Shown: piece after piece, positions 15,586-23,302 of the stretch
Layout of the letters: each line of letters starts with the position of its first letter
Position numbering within the stretch: position 1 is the first letter of the stretch
NCBI GenBank assembly: GCA_041665305.1
Contig: JBAYJD010000001.1
Coordinates: 1-64,000 of the forward strand
Source of the DNA: YA12-FULL-51-18 sp041665305
GTDB taxonomy: Bacteria > Elusimicrobiota > Elusimicrobia > Elusimicrobiales > UBA9959
Reading direction: 5' to 3'
Length of the DNA: 64,000 bases
The notes under the pieces: model-generated
The model's input: the letters and a program-made list of their open reading frames with translations, nothing else
Told to the model about the DNA's origin: nothing
The model's database searches: none
Program-made: the position numbers and the translations under genes

Positions 15586-16068
15586 CTATTTTTTCTTGAA
15601 AAGCGATTCGTCTTTTTGCGGCTTATTGCACAATCCGTGCGCTTTGCAGTTCGCCACGCAGACTTCGGGCAGTTTCAGCGCGATGCGGGTGTCGCAGTCG
15701 ACATAATCCTCCGCCATGTCGCTTATGCGCTTTTTGTCCTCGGCGCTGACGCCGGAAAAGGTTATTCCGTTCATGAAGACCCCGCCCTTTTCCTTGACCC
15801 AGGAGATCCGGCCCATGATGGGCATTTCCTTCACGCCGGCAAGTTTCAGGATCATGTTGAGCTCTTTAGAATGGGGCGGCTCAAGAAAGGTGATAAGGCG
15901 CATCCCGCCGGCGGAAAGGTCCACCAGGATCGCGGGCTGCGGCGTGTGTTTGCCGTCCGGGCCTTTGGCGTAGAATTCGATATCCACCGGCTCAAGGATG
16001 CCGTGGAGGATCGGCAGGCGCACATGTTCCCTTCTTTCTTTAAAAACTTTGCTGTCTTTCTTGTTCAT
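15586..16068 (-). CDS. PilZ-domain protein with Cys-rich tail
   Basis: 160 residues. The PilZ domain carries the c-di-GMP-binding pair: RREHVR near 13-18 and DLSAGGMR near 51-58. After the domain, the last 40 residues hold four cysteines (DCDT…EVCVANCKAHGLC), a possible metal or Fe-S site not typical of PilZ proteins. The start overlaps the miaB stop by 4 bases. The HD-GYP regulator at 57727 is the only c-di-GMP hydrolase candidate in the window. Target process unknown. Confidence 0.85.
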   Translation of the reverse strand: MNKKDSKVFKERREHVRLPILHGILEPVDIEFYAKGPDGKHTPQPAILVDLSAGGMRLITFLEPPHSKELNMILKLAGVKEMPIMGRISWVKEKGGVFMNGITFSGVSAEDKKRISDMAEDYVDCDTRIALKLPEVCVANCKAHGLCNKPQKDESLFKKK

Positions 16069-17351
16069 GGTATAAACCTTCCCTTTAAGGCGTTCTTTTT
16101 AACTCCCGTTATCTCCGCCCGGACCAACCCGCCGGGCTTCAGTCCCGTGGCGTCGTCCAGCCTGACGACAAAATTCGCCGAGGTCCTCCCGCTGTCTACG
16201 GTTTCAAGGAGAACTTCCTCTATTCTACCAATTCTTGCGTTCAAAATGTCACTTGAATTTTTCTTTACTTCGGCCAGCAGCCGCGTAAGCCGTTCTTCCA
16301 TTTCCGCTTCCGGAACGCCGGGGGCCGGGTCCGGCGCGCCGTCGCGCGGGGAATATTTGAAACAATAGGCGAAAGAAACGCCGCTTTCGCCCACCAAGGA
16401 GAGGGTTTCTTTAAAATCCTTCTCGGTTTCTCCGGGATAACCGACTATGAAGTCGGTGGAGACGGCCGCTTCCGGCGCGGCGGCGCGGATCTCGGCGACT
16501 ATCTCCAGATATTTTGCCCGCGTGTACCCCCGGCGCATGGCCTTAAGGATCCGGTCGGACCCGCTCTGCACCGGCAAATGCACGTAACGGGCGAGCTTCG
16601 GGTTCTCCCTGAAAACGCGGAAAAAGGCCGCGTCGAAATAAAGAGGATGCGGGCTCATAAAACGCACGCGGCCGACGCCCGGAAGTTCCGAGGTTTTTTG
16701 AAGCAGCCCGGCGAAAGACAGCCCGCCTGAAGGCGAGCCGTAGGAATAGGCGTTCACGGTCTGGCCCAGCAGGATTATTTCCCGCGCCCCCGCGGCGGCC
16801 TTGTCCGCGGCCGAAGCCAGTATCTCCTCCGGCGGCAGGCAGCGCGCCGGCCCCCGGACCGAGGGCACGATGCAGTAGGCGCATTTAAGCGAGCACCCCC
16901 GCATCGCCGTAACGAAAGCGGAGACCGGGGAAGCGGGCGGCGGCGGCTCATAGTTCGCGGCCCGCGGCTCGCGGCTAGCGGGCGACGAGAGGCCGAAAAA
17001 CATTTCCACTGCGGCGTCCACGCTGTCGAGATCCTTGGCTCCGATCACTTCGTCCACGAAGGGAAAGCGGTTCTTAAGATATTTCCCCCCCAGCCTCTGG
17101 GCGGCGCAGCCGGCCACAAAAATGCGGCCGTCCGGCCGGGCCAGTTTCCATTTGCGCAGGCGGCCTATTTGGGAGACAGCCTTATCCTCAGCGCGCTGGC
17201 GCACGGTGCAAGTATTGACCACCACGGCGTCCGCCTTCTTAAGGGTGTCGGTAAGCTCGAACCCCCTTTTGATGAACGACCCCGCCATAAGCTCCGAATC
17301 CGCCTCGTTCATCTGACATCCGAAAGTAATAATATGCAATTTTTTCTTCAT
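16065..17351 (-). CDS. miaB: tRNA-2-methylthio-N6-dimethylallyladenosine synthase MiaB
   Basis: 428 residues. N-terminal MTTase domain (FGCQMNEADSE, three auxiliary-cluster cysteines), radical SAM core with CSLKCAYC, and a C-terminal TRAM-like domain. Methylthiolates i6A37 made by MiaA. The sequence linking MTTase and radical SAM domains (SSPASREPRAANYEPPPP) is encoded by a GC-rich tandem-like repeat, probably intergenic repeat DNA captured in frame. First gene of the miaB-to-merR cluster. MiaB is preferred over MtaB because miaA is near. Confidence 0.92.
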   Translation of the reverse strand: MKKKLHIITFGCQMNEADSELMAGSFIKRGFELTDTLKKADAVVVNTCTVRQRAEDKAVSQIGRLRKWKLARPDGRIFVAGCAAQRLGGKYLKNRFPFVDEVIGAKDLDSVDAAVEMFFGLSSPASREPRAANYEPPPPASPVSAFVTAMRGCSLKCAYCIVPSVRGPARCLPPEEILASAADKAAAGAREIILLGQTVNAYSYGSPSGGLSFAGLLQKTSELPGVGRVRFMSPHPLYFDAAFFRVFRENPKLARYVHLPVQSGSDRILKAMRRGYTRAKYLEIVAEIRAAAPEAAVSTDFIVGYPGETEKDFKETLSLVGESGVSFAYCFKYSPRDGAPDPAPGVPEAEMEERLTRLLAEVKKNSSDILNARIGRIEEVLLETVDSGRTSANFVVRLDDATGLKPGGLVRAEITGVKKNALKGRFIP

Positions 17352-17362
17352 GTATAATCCGT

Positions 17363-17416
17363 GTAATCCGGTGACATTTTTAATTCGTACAAATATGTAT
17401 TATGTCACCGGATTAC
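17363..17416. repeat. Left flanking palindrome of the HEPN island
   Basis: 15-bp perfect inverted arms GTAATCCGGTGACAT/ATGTCACCGGATTAC enclosing ATTCGTAC and GTATT. Matches 19333-19389 in the same orientation over its whole length with few mismatches. Confidence 0.85.
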
Positions 17417-17505
17417 CGTAAACTCTTTAACTCTAGCGAGATAGTCCGCGGATTTTTTGCGGTCTATCTTGCGTAAATCACACAACGCGGAACAGTGAGT
17501 TTTCA

Positions 17506-18519
17506 TTAATGCGATATCTTCTCTAGGTGGTTTACTAATACTGAACTAACCAATCTTTCGAACCACTTTACGGATGGGATTACGGATTGTTTTTCTCCCT
17601 CGATAATTACTGCTTCGCTTGGAAATATCTCCCCACCCCTAAATGGTAGTGTTAGGTAATAGTTGAATGGTTCGCCTGTGTGTACGAAAGCGCACCGGAG
17701 TTTGTATATATTTTTTAAGTGTTTATCTAAATCATCCTTTTTTACTTTTGCCCAATCAGTGCTGCCTTCAGCATCTTCCCAGAACTTTTCAGGTATATTT
17801 TGTTTTATGAATGTGACAAATCGTTGCTTTATGAAACCTTGTTTCTTGACTATTTTTTGTTTTAGGCTTAGTTTTTTCTCAGTGGTTATTGTTAGGGAAT
17901 CGATCTCCATAAAAATATCTGAATATGAATCAAGTTCATCAGGTCGCTTTTTAAATGGGATTGTGTTGGAAATTGATTCAATAGCAAAAATTAAAAATAA
18001 ATAGGCAACTTCAGGCTTTTGCTCAATTAGTTCTATAGCTAAGTGATACATTTTGCTGGCAGTAATAAACTGTTCATGCACTTTTATGTCTAGTTTAAGA
18101 ACCTTTTCGATATTTGTCTTGGCAGTTGCAATATTTACATTAGGAGCGGCCAAGACAGGTGCTATTAAATTCCCATCCATGCCTTTAAAACTATGTTTTC
18201 TTGGGGAGTTATCGATTCGGCGGATAGAAATATATCGTATTCTCTTCCGTAAAATGAGTGAGGTGATAGCGGCAAATTCTTCCCCGGTTTGATCCCAGCT
18301 TAACATTCCATCTTTTTGATGGTCTCTATAGTAATTCGGGTATTGTAAGCATAATTCGAATTGGTCTCCGGTGAGTTTAGAATCAACTAACATTAATTTG
18401 TACGAGCCAACCTCTAGTTCACCAACAAGACGGGCATCGCTTTGTAGTTCTAGTTCTACAGTGCTATGTTTATCTGTCGGATTTGTTTTAAACTTTTTAA
18501 AGTTTTCAATCAAGGTCAT
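17506..18519 (-). CDS. HEPN-domain protein (ApeA-like), putative RNase effector
   Basis: 337 residues, AT-rich codon use unlike its neighbours. The N-terminal half (1-130) is beta-rich and unrecognised. The C-terminal half is helical: YLFLIFAIESISN at about 173-185, and IYKLRCAFVHTGEP at about 271-284 carrying the HEPN motif R275-x4-H280. HEPN proteins are metal-independent RNases common in toxin-antitoxin and abortive-infection systems, and this layout resembles Apea-like HEPN proteins. No SD sequence. Transcribed after the membrane-protein gene (112-bp gap) and bracketed with it by palindromes, suggesting a two-gene acquired cassette. Family assignment is by motif only. Confidence 0.65.
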   Translation of the reverse strand: MTLIENFKKFKTNPTDKHSTVELELQSDARLVGELEVGSYKLMLVDSKLTGDQFELCLQYPNYYRDHQKDGMLSWDQTGEEFAAITSLILRKRIRYISIRRIDNSPRKHSFKGMDGNLIAPVLAAPNVNIATAKTNIEKVLKLDIKVHEQFITASKMYHLAIELIEQKPEVAYLFLIFAIESISNTIPFKKRPDELDSYSDIFMEIDSLTITTEKKLSLKQKIVKKQGFIKQRFVTFIKQNIPEKFWEDAEGSTDWAKVKKDDLDKHLKNIYKLRCAFVHTGEPFNYYLTLPFRGGEIFPSEAVIIEGEKQSVIPSVKWFERLVSSVLVNHLEKISH

Positions 18520-18631
18520 AATTTTAATTGCCCGGTTTGAGTGTGTGGTTCCAAAGTTTTAACTTGTTGATGCCATCCTTTTTCTGCGGCTTACCGTCGG
18601 TTTCAAGAGTTTCTCTTTGCGCGGTTTTAAG

Positions 18632-19237
18632 TTAAACTAAAATACTGAAGATTAAAAATATGAATGATAGAACTGTAAGCCCATAAAAAAGTTCTGAAAC
18701 GAGGCTCTGACTGGGAGTTAACTTGCTTAACAGTGATTTGTTCTCAACCGGTGTGAACATCTTAGTGGTTGAGAGTTGTGCTTCATATGTTTTAGCGTTA
18801 GCTCTTTGTTCTTTTGAAAACAATTTACCTCCGTCTGGATAGCGGCGGATCATTGCCGCTAAAATTAATCCCATGCGTTCTGTTTCCTTCCCGACAAACT
18901 CACCTCTCGCCTCCCTTTGACTTATATCGCTTAAATCAAATGTAAACTGAAAAGAGTCAACACTATTTGATGCTGCCGCATCAATATATTGCTTGAAAGA
19001 AATAAGCCCAAAAGTAATAGCTAGAATCTCTGCCCCCCAGGTAAAAAGTAAGGCACAATTCGGAGTTTTTCGTAAATAGCCCATTAATGACAGCGTTAAT
19101 CCAAGGAATGTCGCATTTATAGTAATTATTGTCTTGGTTAAATCCAGGGATAAATCCTTAGCCTTTTCTATATCTGAGCCAAACTTCTTTAAGGCCTCGT
19201 CTTTTTTGTCCGACCAGAACTTTTCTGTGTTATTCAT
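18632..19237 (-). CDS. Three-pass membrane protein of unknown function
   Basis: 201 residues. A charged N-terminal helix (1-30), hydrophobic helices at about 35-55 and 62-82, a long soluble loop (about 85-180), and a C-terminal membrane helix (182-201). AGGA lies 8 bases before the ATG. Composition is AT-rich and Lys/Ser-rich like the HEPN gene and unlike the rest of the window. No domain recognised. The pairing with a HEPN protein suggests a sensor/anchor or membrane effector of a defence-type module; this is inference. Confidence 0.6.
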   Translation of the reverse strand: MNNTEKFWSDKKDEALKKFGSDIEKAKDLSLDLTKTIITINATFLGLTLSLMGYLRKTPNCALLFTWGAEILAITFGLISFKQYIDAAASNSVDSFQFTFDLSDISQREARGEFVGKETERMGLILAAMIRRYPDGGKLFSKEQRANAKTYEAQLSTTKMFTPVENKSLLSKLTPSQSLVSELFYGLTVLSFIFLIFSILV

Positions 19238-19332
19238 ACCGGTTTCCTAGTTTGATAGTTTGGTTTTCCATTGGCGTAGGTGCTTTATATCAGTATCTGT
19301 AAAGACGGGATAGTTACGATAACCGTGTTTGG

Positions 19333-19389
19333 TTAATCCGGTGACATAGTACCTATTCGTACGAATTAAGTATTGTGTCACTGGATAAC
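19333..19389. repeat. Right flanking palindrome of the HEPN island
   Basis: Imperfect arms TTAATCCGGTGACATAGTAC against a right arm whose complement reads TTATCCAGTGACACAATAC. The centre ATTCGTACGAAT (19355-19366) is a perfect 12-bp palindrome. Direct copy of 17363-17416, offset about 1.97 kb. Confidence 0.85.
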
Positions 19390-19430
19390 ATACCGTTTCC
19401 CCTTCCTCTGTCGCAATTTGCTTCCAACTG

Positions 19431-19464
19431 GAAGATCGGACGGGTATTTACCCGTCCGATCTTC
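19431..19464 (-). terminator. Hairpin at the end of the secreted amidotransferase gene
   Basis: 15-bp perfect stem GAAGATCGGACGGGT/ACCCGTCCGATCTTC with a 4-nt loop, touching the stop codon. No clear T tract, so terminator strength is uncertain. Confidence 0.55.
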
Positions 19465-20480
19465 TAGTCTTCCAGCGGCATGAGGTTGAGCTCCTGGGTG
19501 GACTTTTTGATCGTCAGAATGTAGTTTTGCGGGATTTCAAACCACTCTATATGCCGGTCCTTCAGGGGCTGCAAAATGTCGGAGGCTATAAGATAATAGG
19601 GCTTGGCGCCGTCTTTTGTTTTTACCCTGCCGAGGTAAAGTTCGTGGCCGTTTTTATAAACTAGGATCAGCTCCCCGTTAGTGGCGATAAAGTTCATGAC
19701 CGGGGAGCTCAGGATTTTGCCGGGGTACATGGGGTTTGCCGCGATAAAAGCGCGGGTGGATCTCCTGGCGCCGGTTTTAAGGTCTTTGACCGTTTCGGCG
19801 AATGTCCGGATTATCTCTTCGTCCGTGAGAGCCTTGAGAGCCTGTTTCTTTTCTTCCAGCTTGCCCAGAAAATAATAAAAGGCCTGTTCGCTGTCTACCG
19901 GCCCTTTGGGGGCCAGGCCGTATTTTTCCTTGAATCCGGCCAGCTTATTATTTATGGGAACGCAATCCCTAAGATCGATGGAGCCGTTGTGCATGAAGCT
20001 CCAGTTCCCGTGGACAAAAGGATGGGTGTTCGCTTCGGAGACGGTGGATCTATCGGAGGCGAGCCTTACATGCGCGAGAACGATCTCCGCCTTGCCGCGG
20101 GATAATTTATCGACGGTTTCATCGTAAAATTTATCGGCATACGCGGGGCCGGCGGAACGGGCCTCATGAGGGGTTTGGTCCCCCGCGTAGAAGACCACCC
20201 CCCAGCCGTCGGGGTTCCCGTAGGTTTCGTAGGCCTTGTCGAGGTCTTCCAGGGTGTAGATGTCGGAATATCTTTTCTTTTCCCCTTTCCGGCTTTGATC
20301 TTTAAGGGAACGGGGAGAGGTCGACAGGGCGCCGAGGATCAGCTGCGGTCCGACGGCGTCGGCGCCGTCGGGTGCAAACAGCGCCATCATCCTGCAGGCT
20401 TCGGCGTTAAAATTAAACAGAAGCAGCAGGGCGGCCGCCGCCGGGATCATTGAATTCCGCTTATCATTTTTCTTTGTCAT
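19464..20480 (-). CDS. Exported class II glutamine amidotransferase-like Ntn hydrolase
   Basis: 338 residues. A signal peptide (1-28, charged start then AAAALLLLFNF) ends at NAEA and is followed at once by Cys29 (CRMMALF), so cleavage would expose the catalytic N-terminal cysteine of the Ntn fold. Other class II amidotransferase motifs: DGWG (91-94), HVRLAS (137-142) and HNGSID (164-169). Unlike PurF or GlmS there is no synthase domain, so it is a stand-alone amidase acting in the envelope. Its relative at 37203 is cytoplasmic and begins MCRMA. Substrate unknown. It lies just outside the right palindrome of the HEPN island and is GC-rich like the core genome. Confidence 0.8.
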   Translation of the reverse strand: MTKKNDKRNSMIPAAAALLLLFNFNAEACRMMALFAPDGADAVGPQLILGALSTSPRSLKDQSRKGEKKRYSDIYTLEDLDKAYETYGNPDGWGVVFYAGDQTPHEARSAGPAYADKFYDETVDKLSRGKAEIVLAHVRLASDRSTVSEANTHPFVHGNWSFMHNGSIDLRDCVPINNKLAGFKEKYGLAPKGPVDSEQAFYYFLGKLEEKKQALKALTDEEIIRTFAETVKDLKTGARRSTRAFIAANPMYPGKILSSPVMNFIATNGELILVYKNGHELYLGRVKTKDGAKPYYLIASDILQPLKDRHIEWFEIPQNYILTIKKSTQELNLMPLED

Positions 20481-20490
20481 TTTTTTAATT

Positions 20491-20556
20491 AAAAATTATT
20501 GCGGCAAAAATTTTTATTATACTCCGCCGGGTAAAATGTCGTTTTACGACATTTTA
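20491..20556. repeat. Composite E + D dyad element
   Basis: E-type dyad (20491-20515, core TTGCGGCAA) followed by TACTCCGCCGGG and a perfect D-type dyad with arms TAAAATGTCGT/ACGACATTTTA (20532-20556). The TAA stop of the radical SAM gene lies within the D dyad. Confidence 0.75.
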
Positions 20557-21696
20557 AAACAGGGATTTCCAGGGGTCTTTGGTCTTGATGAATTCCAGGA
20601 AGCGGACGGTGTTCCTGTTCTGGAGTTCTTCGTGCTCGGACCGGGTGGTCTCGTCCACGGGTTCAAAGAAGCAGGTCGGGTCCTCGGCCAGGTAGTCCCC
20701 GGTCCTGTAATAAGCCAGGGCCCGGCAGCCGCCGCAGGTCTGTTTGTAGCGGCAGCGGCCGCATTTGCCTTTGAGGGTTTCGCGCGAGCGCACGGTCTTT
20801 ATTATCTCATTGTCCCGAAGCAGCCCGGTAAGCGGCGTGTCCCTGACATTGCCGCAGGCCAGCCCGTTGTCCAGCAGGTGCACGCAGGGCGCCACATGGC
20901 CTTCGGCCGAGACCCCTACGAAGCCCCTGGCGGCCTGGCAGCCCAGCTGGTCTATTTCGACCTTCATCTCTTTCCACCTGGCTTCCAGAAATTCGGGTCC
21001 GGCGAAAAAAGGCGTGTAGCTCACATAGCTGAGCGCGTAATTCCTGAGGACGGGGTGCACGGTTTTTTCCATGTCTTCCGGGGTGAGCGCCAGTTCCTGA
21101 TGGCAATTGCCCATGCCGCGCGTGACGAAAGGCGACCGGAGCATGGGGATCTTTTTCAGCTTAAGGAAATTGACCGTGGCGCCGAGGCTTTTAAGGTTGT
21201 TCCTGCTGATGGTGGTTATAAAGAAAAAATTCACGCCGGCTTTTAGGCAGAGGCGCGCCGCCTTGATCACGGTCCAGAGGCTGTCGTCGCGGCTCCATTT
21301 CTGGATGGTGGGCAGGATGGAGTTCAGCGAGAATACGAAGATCACCTTGCCGCCGGAGGCTTTTTTAACGCGCTTCAGCAGATCTTCGGTAAGCAGCGTG
21401 CCGTTGGTGTTCACGAAGGACCAGAGCCCGGCCTTGGCCGTGTAGTCGAGGATCTCCAGCGCGTCGGCCCTCAACAGGTGCTCCCCGCCGGAAAAAGCTA
21501 TGGCCCCGTGCGTGCAATATTTCCTAACCTCGTCCACGACCAGGCGCTTTATCTCTTCGGTGGAAAGTTCGGCGGTGTGGTCTTTCGGCGGCTTGCGGGG
21601 CGTTTTAGCCATGCAGTAGCGGCAGTTCAGGTTGCATTTGCGGGTGCTTTCAAAATAGCACAGGAAAAATTTTTTGCGCGGTTCTTTGGAAGGCAT
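20554..21696 (-). CDS. Radical SAM protein with SPASM domain
   Basis: 380 residues from the ATG at 21696; an in-frame TTG would add 12. The radical SAM core has CNLNCRYC near the N-terminus and FSGGEHLLR. The C-terminal SPASM region is Cys-rich (CVHLLDNGLACGN, then CGRCRYKQTCGGCRALAYY), binding auxiliary Fe-S clusters. This architecture matches peptide-maturase and heme-biosynthesis-like (AhbC/NirJ/PqqE) radical SAM enzymes. No precursor-peptide gene is visible nearby, so the substrate is open. Close spacing (40 bp) after rsgA suggests co-transcription. Confidence 0.85.
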   Translation of the reverse strand: MPSKEPRKKFFLCYFESTRKCNLNCRYCMAKTPRKPPKDHTAELSTEEIKRLVVDEVRKYCTHGAIAFSGGEHLLRADALEILDYTAKAGLWSFVNTNGTLLTEDLLKRVKKASGGKVIFVFSLNSILPTIQKWSRDDSLWTVIKAARLCLKAGVNFFFITTISRNNLKSLGATVNFLKLKKIPMLRSPFVTRGMGNCHQELALTPEDMEKTVHPVLRNYALSYVSYTPFFAGPEFLEARWKEMKVEIDQLGCQAARGFVGVSAEGHVAPCVHLLDNGLACGNVRDTPLTGLLRDNEIIKTVRSRETLKGKCGRCRYKQTCGGCRALAYYRTGDYLAEDPTCFFEPVDETTRSEHEELQNRNTVRFLEFIKTKDPWKSLF

Positions 21697-21736
21697 AGAT
21701 GCGTGTAACTCCCGGAAATTCTGCGACGGCAAATTT

Positions 21737-22768
21737 TTACCGGCCTTTTCTTTTAAGGCGCTCCTCGGCTTCGGTCCTAGATCGCATAAGGGCGGCTTCG
21801 GCGCGGATCTTCAGGTAATTCGCGTAATGTTCCCCGTCCAGGGTCCCCGCTTCGAGCGCCGTCCGTACGCCGCAGCCCGGCTCGTTGGAATGCGAGCAGT
21901 TGCCGAACCTGCACCGCGCCGCCAGGGCCTGGATGTCTTCAAAGGTTTCGTCCACGGCCCCCGTGTCCGCCCAGAGTTCCAGTCCGCGCTGGCCGGGGGT
22001 GTCGATCAGCAGCGCTCCGCTGTCCGGCAGGACGAACAGTTTCCTGCCCGTGGTGGTGTGGCGCCCTTTTGAATCTTCCTCCCTGACGGCGGCTATGCGC
22101 TGAAGGTCGGAGCCCATCAGGTTGTTTATGATGGTGGATTTTCCCGCGCCGGAGGAGCCCACCAGTACTATGGTGCGCCCGGCCGCGACATAGGGGGCCA
22201 GCCCCTCATAGCCGGTTTTGCCGATGGAATCCAGCAGGATGACGGGAGCGTGGAACCCCAGGGCGCGGATCTCCGCCTTTTTGGCTTCGGCGTCCGGGAC
22301 CAGGTCGGCCTTGTTCAGGACGACCGCCACGGACGCGCCTCCGGCTTTTGCCGCTGCGAGGTAGCGCTCCAGGCGTTTAAGATTATAATTGTCGTCCAGT
22401 CCCTGGACTATAAAAACGGTGTCGATGTTCGCCGCTATAACCTGTTCCTCTTCTCCGCCGGGGTTGCGGCGGGAGAGTTTTGTTTTTCTGGGCAGGAGGC
22501 CTTGTATGGTCTGGCGTCTGGCGCGCGGGTCGAAGCTGATCGCGGCCCAGTCTCCGACCGCGGGGAAGTCCGACTTTGAGCGCGCGGCGCGCCTGAAGAC
22601 GCCGGAAACCTCCGCCGGGTACGCCCCGCCGGCGCAGATCACCTCGTAGGCCGCCCGGTGTTCCGCGACGATCCTGGCTGCGACAAGGTTCTTGTCCGAG
22701 AAAGGCTTGAAGGATCCCGCCAGTTCCTCGGTCCAGCCAAGTTCTTTGAGTGTCGGGGTCCGGGGCAT
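21737..22768 (-). CDS. rsgA: Ribosome small-subunit biogenesis GTPase RsgA
   Basis: 343 residues. OB-fold N-terminus, then the circularly permuted G domain in the order G4 (NKADLV), G1 (GSSGAGKSTIINNL) and G3 (DTPGQRGLELW). A zinc-binding C-terminus has CRFGNCSHSNEPGC. Acts late in 30S maturation. Slightly long N-terminal extension; otherwise standard. Confidence 0.95.
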   Translation of the reverse strand: MPRTPTLKELGWTEELAGSFKPFSDKNLVAARIVAEHRAAYEVICAGGAYPAEVSGVFRRAARSKSDFPAVGDWAAISFDPRARRQTIQGLLPRKTKLSRRNPGGEEEQVIAANIDTVFIVQGLDDNYNLKRLERYLAAAKAGGASVAVVLNKADLVPDAEAKKAEIRALGFHAPVILLDSIGKTGYEGLAPYVAAGRTIVLVGSSGAGKSTIINNLMGSDLQRIAAVREEDSKGRHTTTGRKLFVLPDSGALLIDTPGQRGLELWADTGAVDETFEDIQALAARCRFGNCSHSNEPGCGVRTALEAGTLDGEHYANYLKIRAEAALMRSRTEAEERLKRKGR

Positions 22769-22927
22769 AGGGTATGAAAAGGCTGAAGGCTGAAGGCGTA
22801 CAGGCGGTTACACGGGGTGGTTCCCGGCGGATGCCGCGCCCGCAAAGCAAAAAGCGCAAACACGAAGAGTAAAAGCTTTTCGCCTTACACTTTCCTGTTT
22901 ACGCTTCAGGCTTTGCGCTTTTGGAAC
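22769..22927. other. Gene-free spacer with short tandem-like repeats
   Basis: Contains GGCTGAAGGCTGAAGGC and a degenerate array resembling CTTTACGCTT units, with AAAAGCGCAAA/TTTGCGCTTTT complementarity. Simple-sequence intergenic repeats; the distal arm may terminate the gene ending at 22928. Confidence 0.4.
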
Positions 22928-23302
22928 TTAGTTCACTTTGCAGCGGCGCCTTTTGGAGAGGAGATATTCGCCGTTCTTTTTGTGCATCCGGGCCACCAAC
23001 TGATGGGTGCCGGGCGTGAAGTTGGTCCAGTCGAACCACCAGTAACCCACGGAATGCCTGCAGCTCTGCCACGGAGCGTCGTCTATGGAAATATCCAGGC
23101 CGGCGGCGTCATTGGCGGCTATCCTGATGGAATACTGCCTTGAGGTGATGGTCTCGAGGTTCTTGGGATAGTCTATGAGCACATATTCGGTAGTGCCGGT
23201 GAGCTTGTTCTGCGTTGTGGTCTTCGTATTCGTGGTTGTGGTCCTCGTGGCGGTGTTTACTGTGGTTTTGTTGTTGTTCTTCCTGGCGGCTAACTTGATC
23301 AT
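22928..23302 (-). CDS. Small Ig-like-domain protein nested in frame at the 3' end of tal-pgi
   Basis: 124 residues from the ATG at 23302, preceded by GGGGAGGAGAG five bases upstream, an excellent ribosome-binding site. Residues 8-40 are Thr/Asn/Lys-rich low complexity. The rest is an Ig-like/beta-sandwich domain (YVLIDYPKNLETITSRQYSI…YWWFDWTNFTPGTHQLVAR) of a type seen in starch-active or adhesin proteins, ending in a basic tail. Independent initiation is likely; whether the fused form is also made depends on the absence of a stop between the two genes. Confidence 0.6.
   Translation of the reverse strand: MIKLAARKNNNKTTVNTATRTTTTNTKTTTQNKLTGTTEYVLIDYPKNLETITSRQYSIRIAANDAAGLDISIDDAPWQSCRHSVGYWWFDWTNFTPGTHQLVARMHKKNGEYLLSKRRRCKVN

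Noticed and set aside
17363..19389. Integron attC sites flanking the HEPN cassette
   Set aside because: No GTTRRRY/RYYYAAC core pair is visible and there is no integrase; the palindromes fit a REP-like repeat equally well or better.
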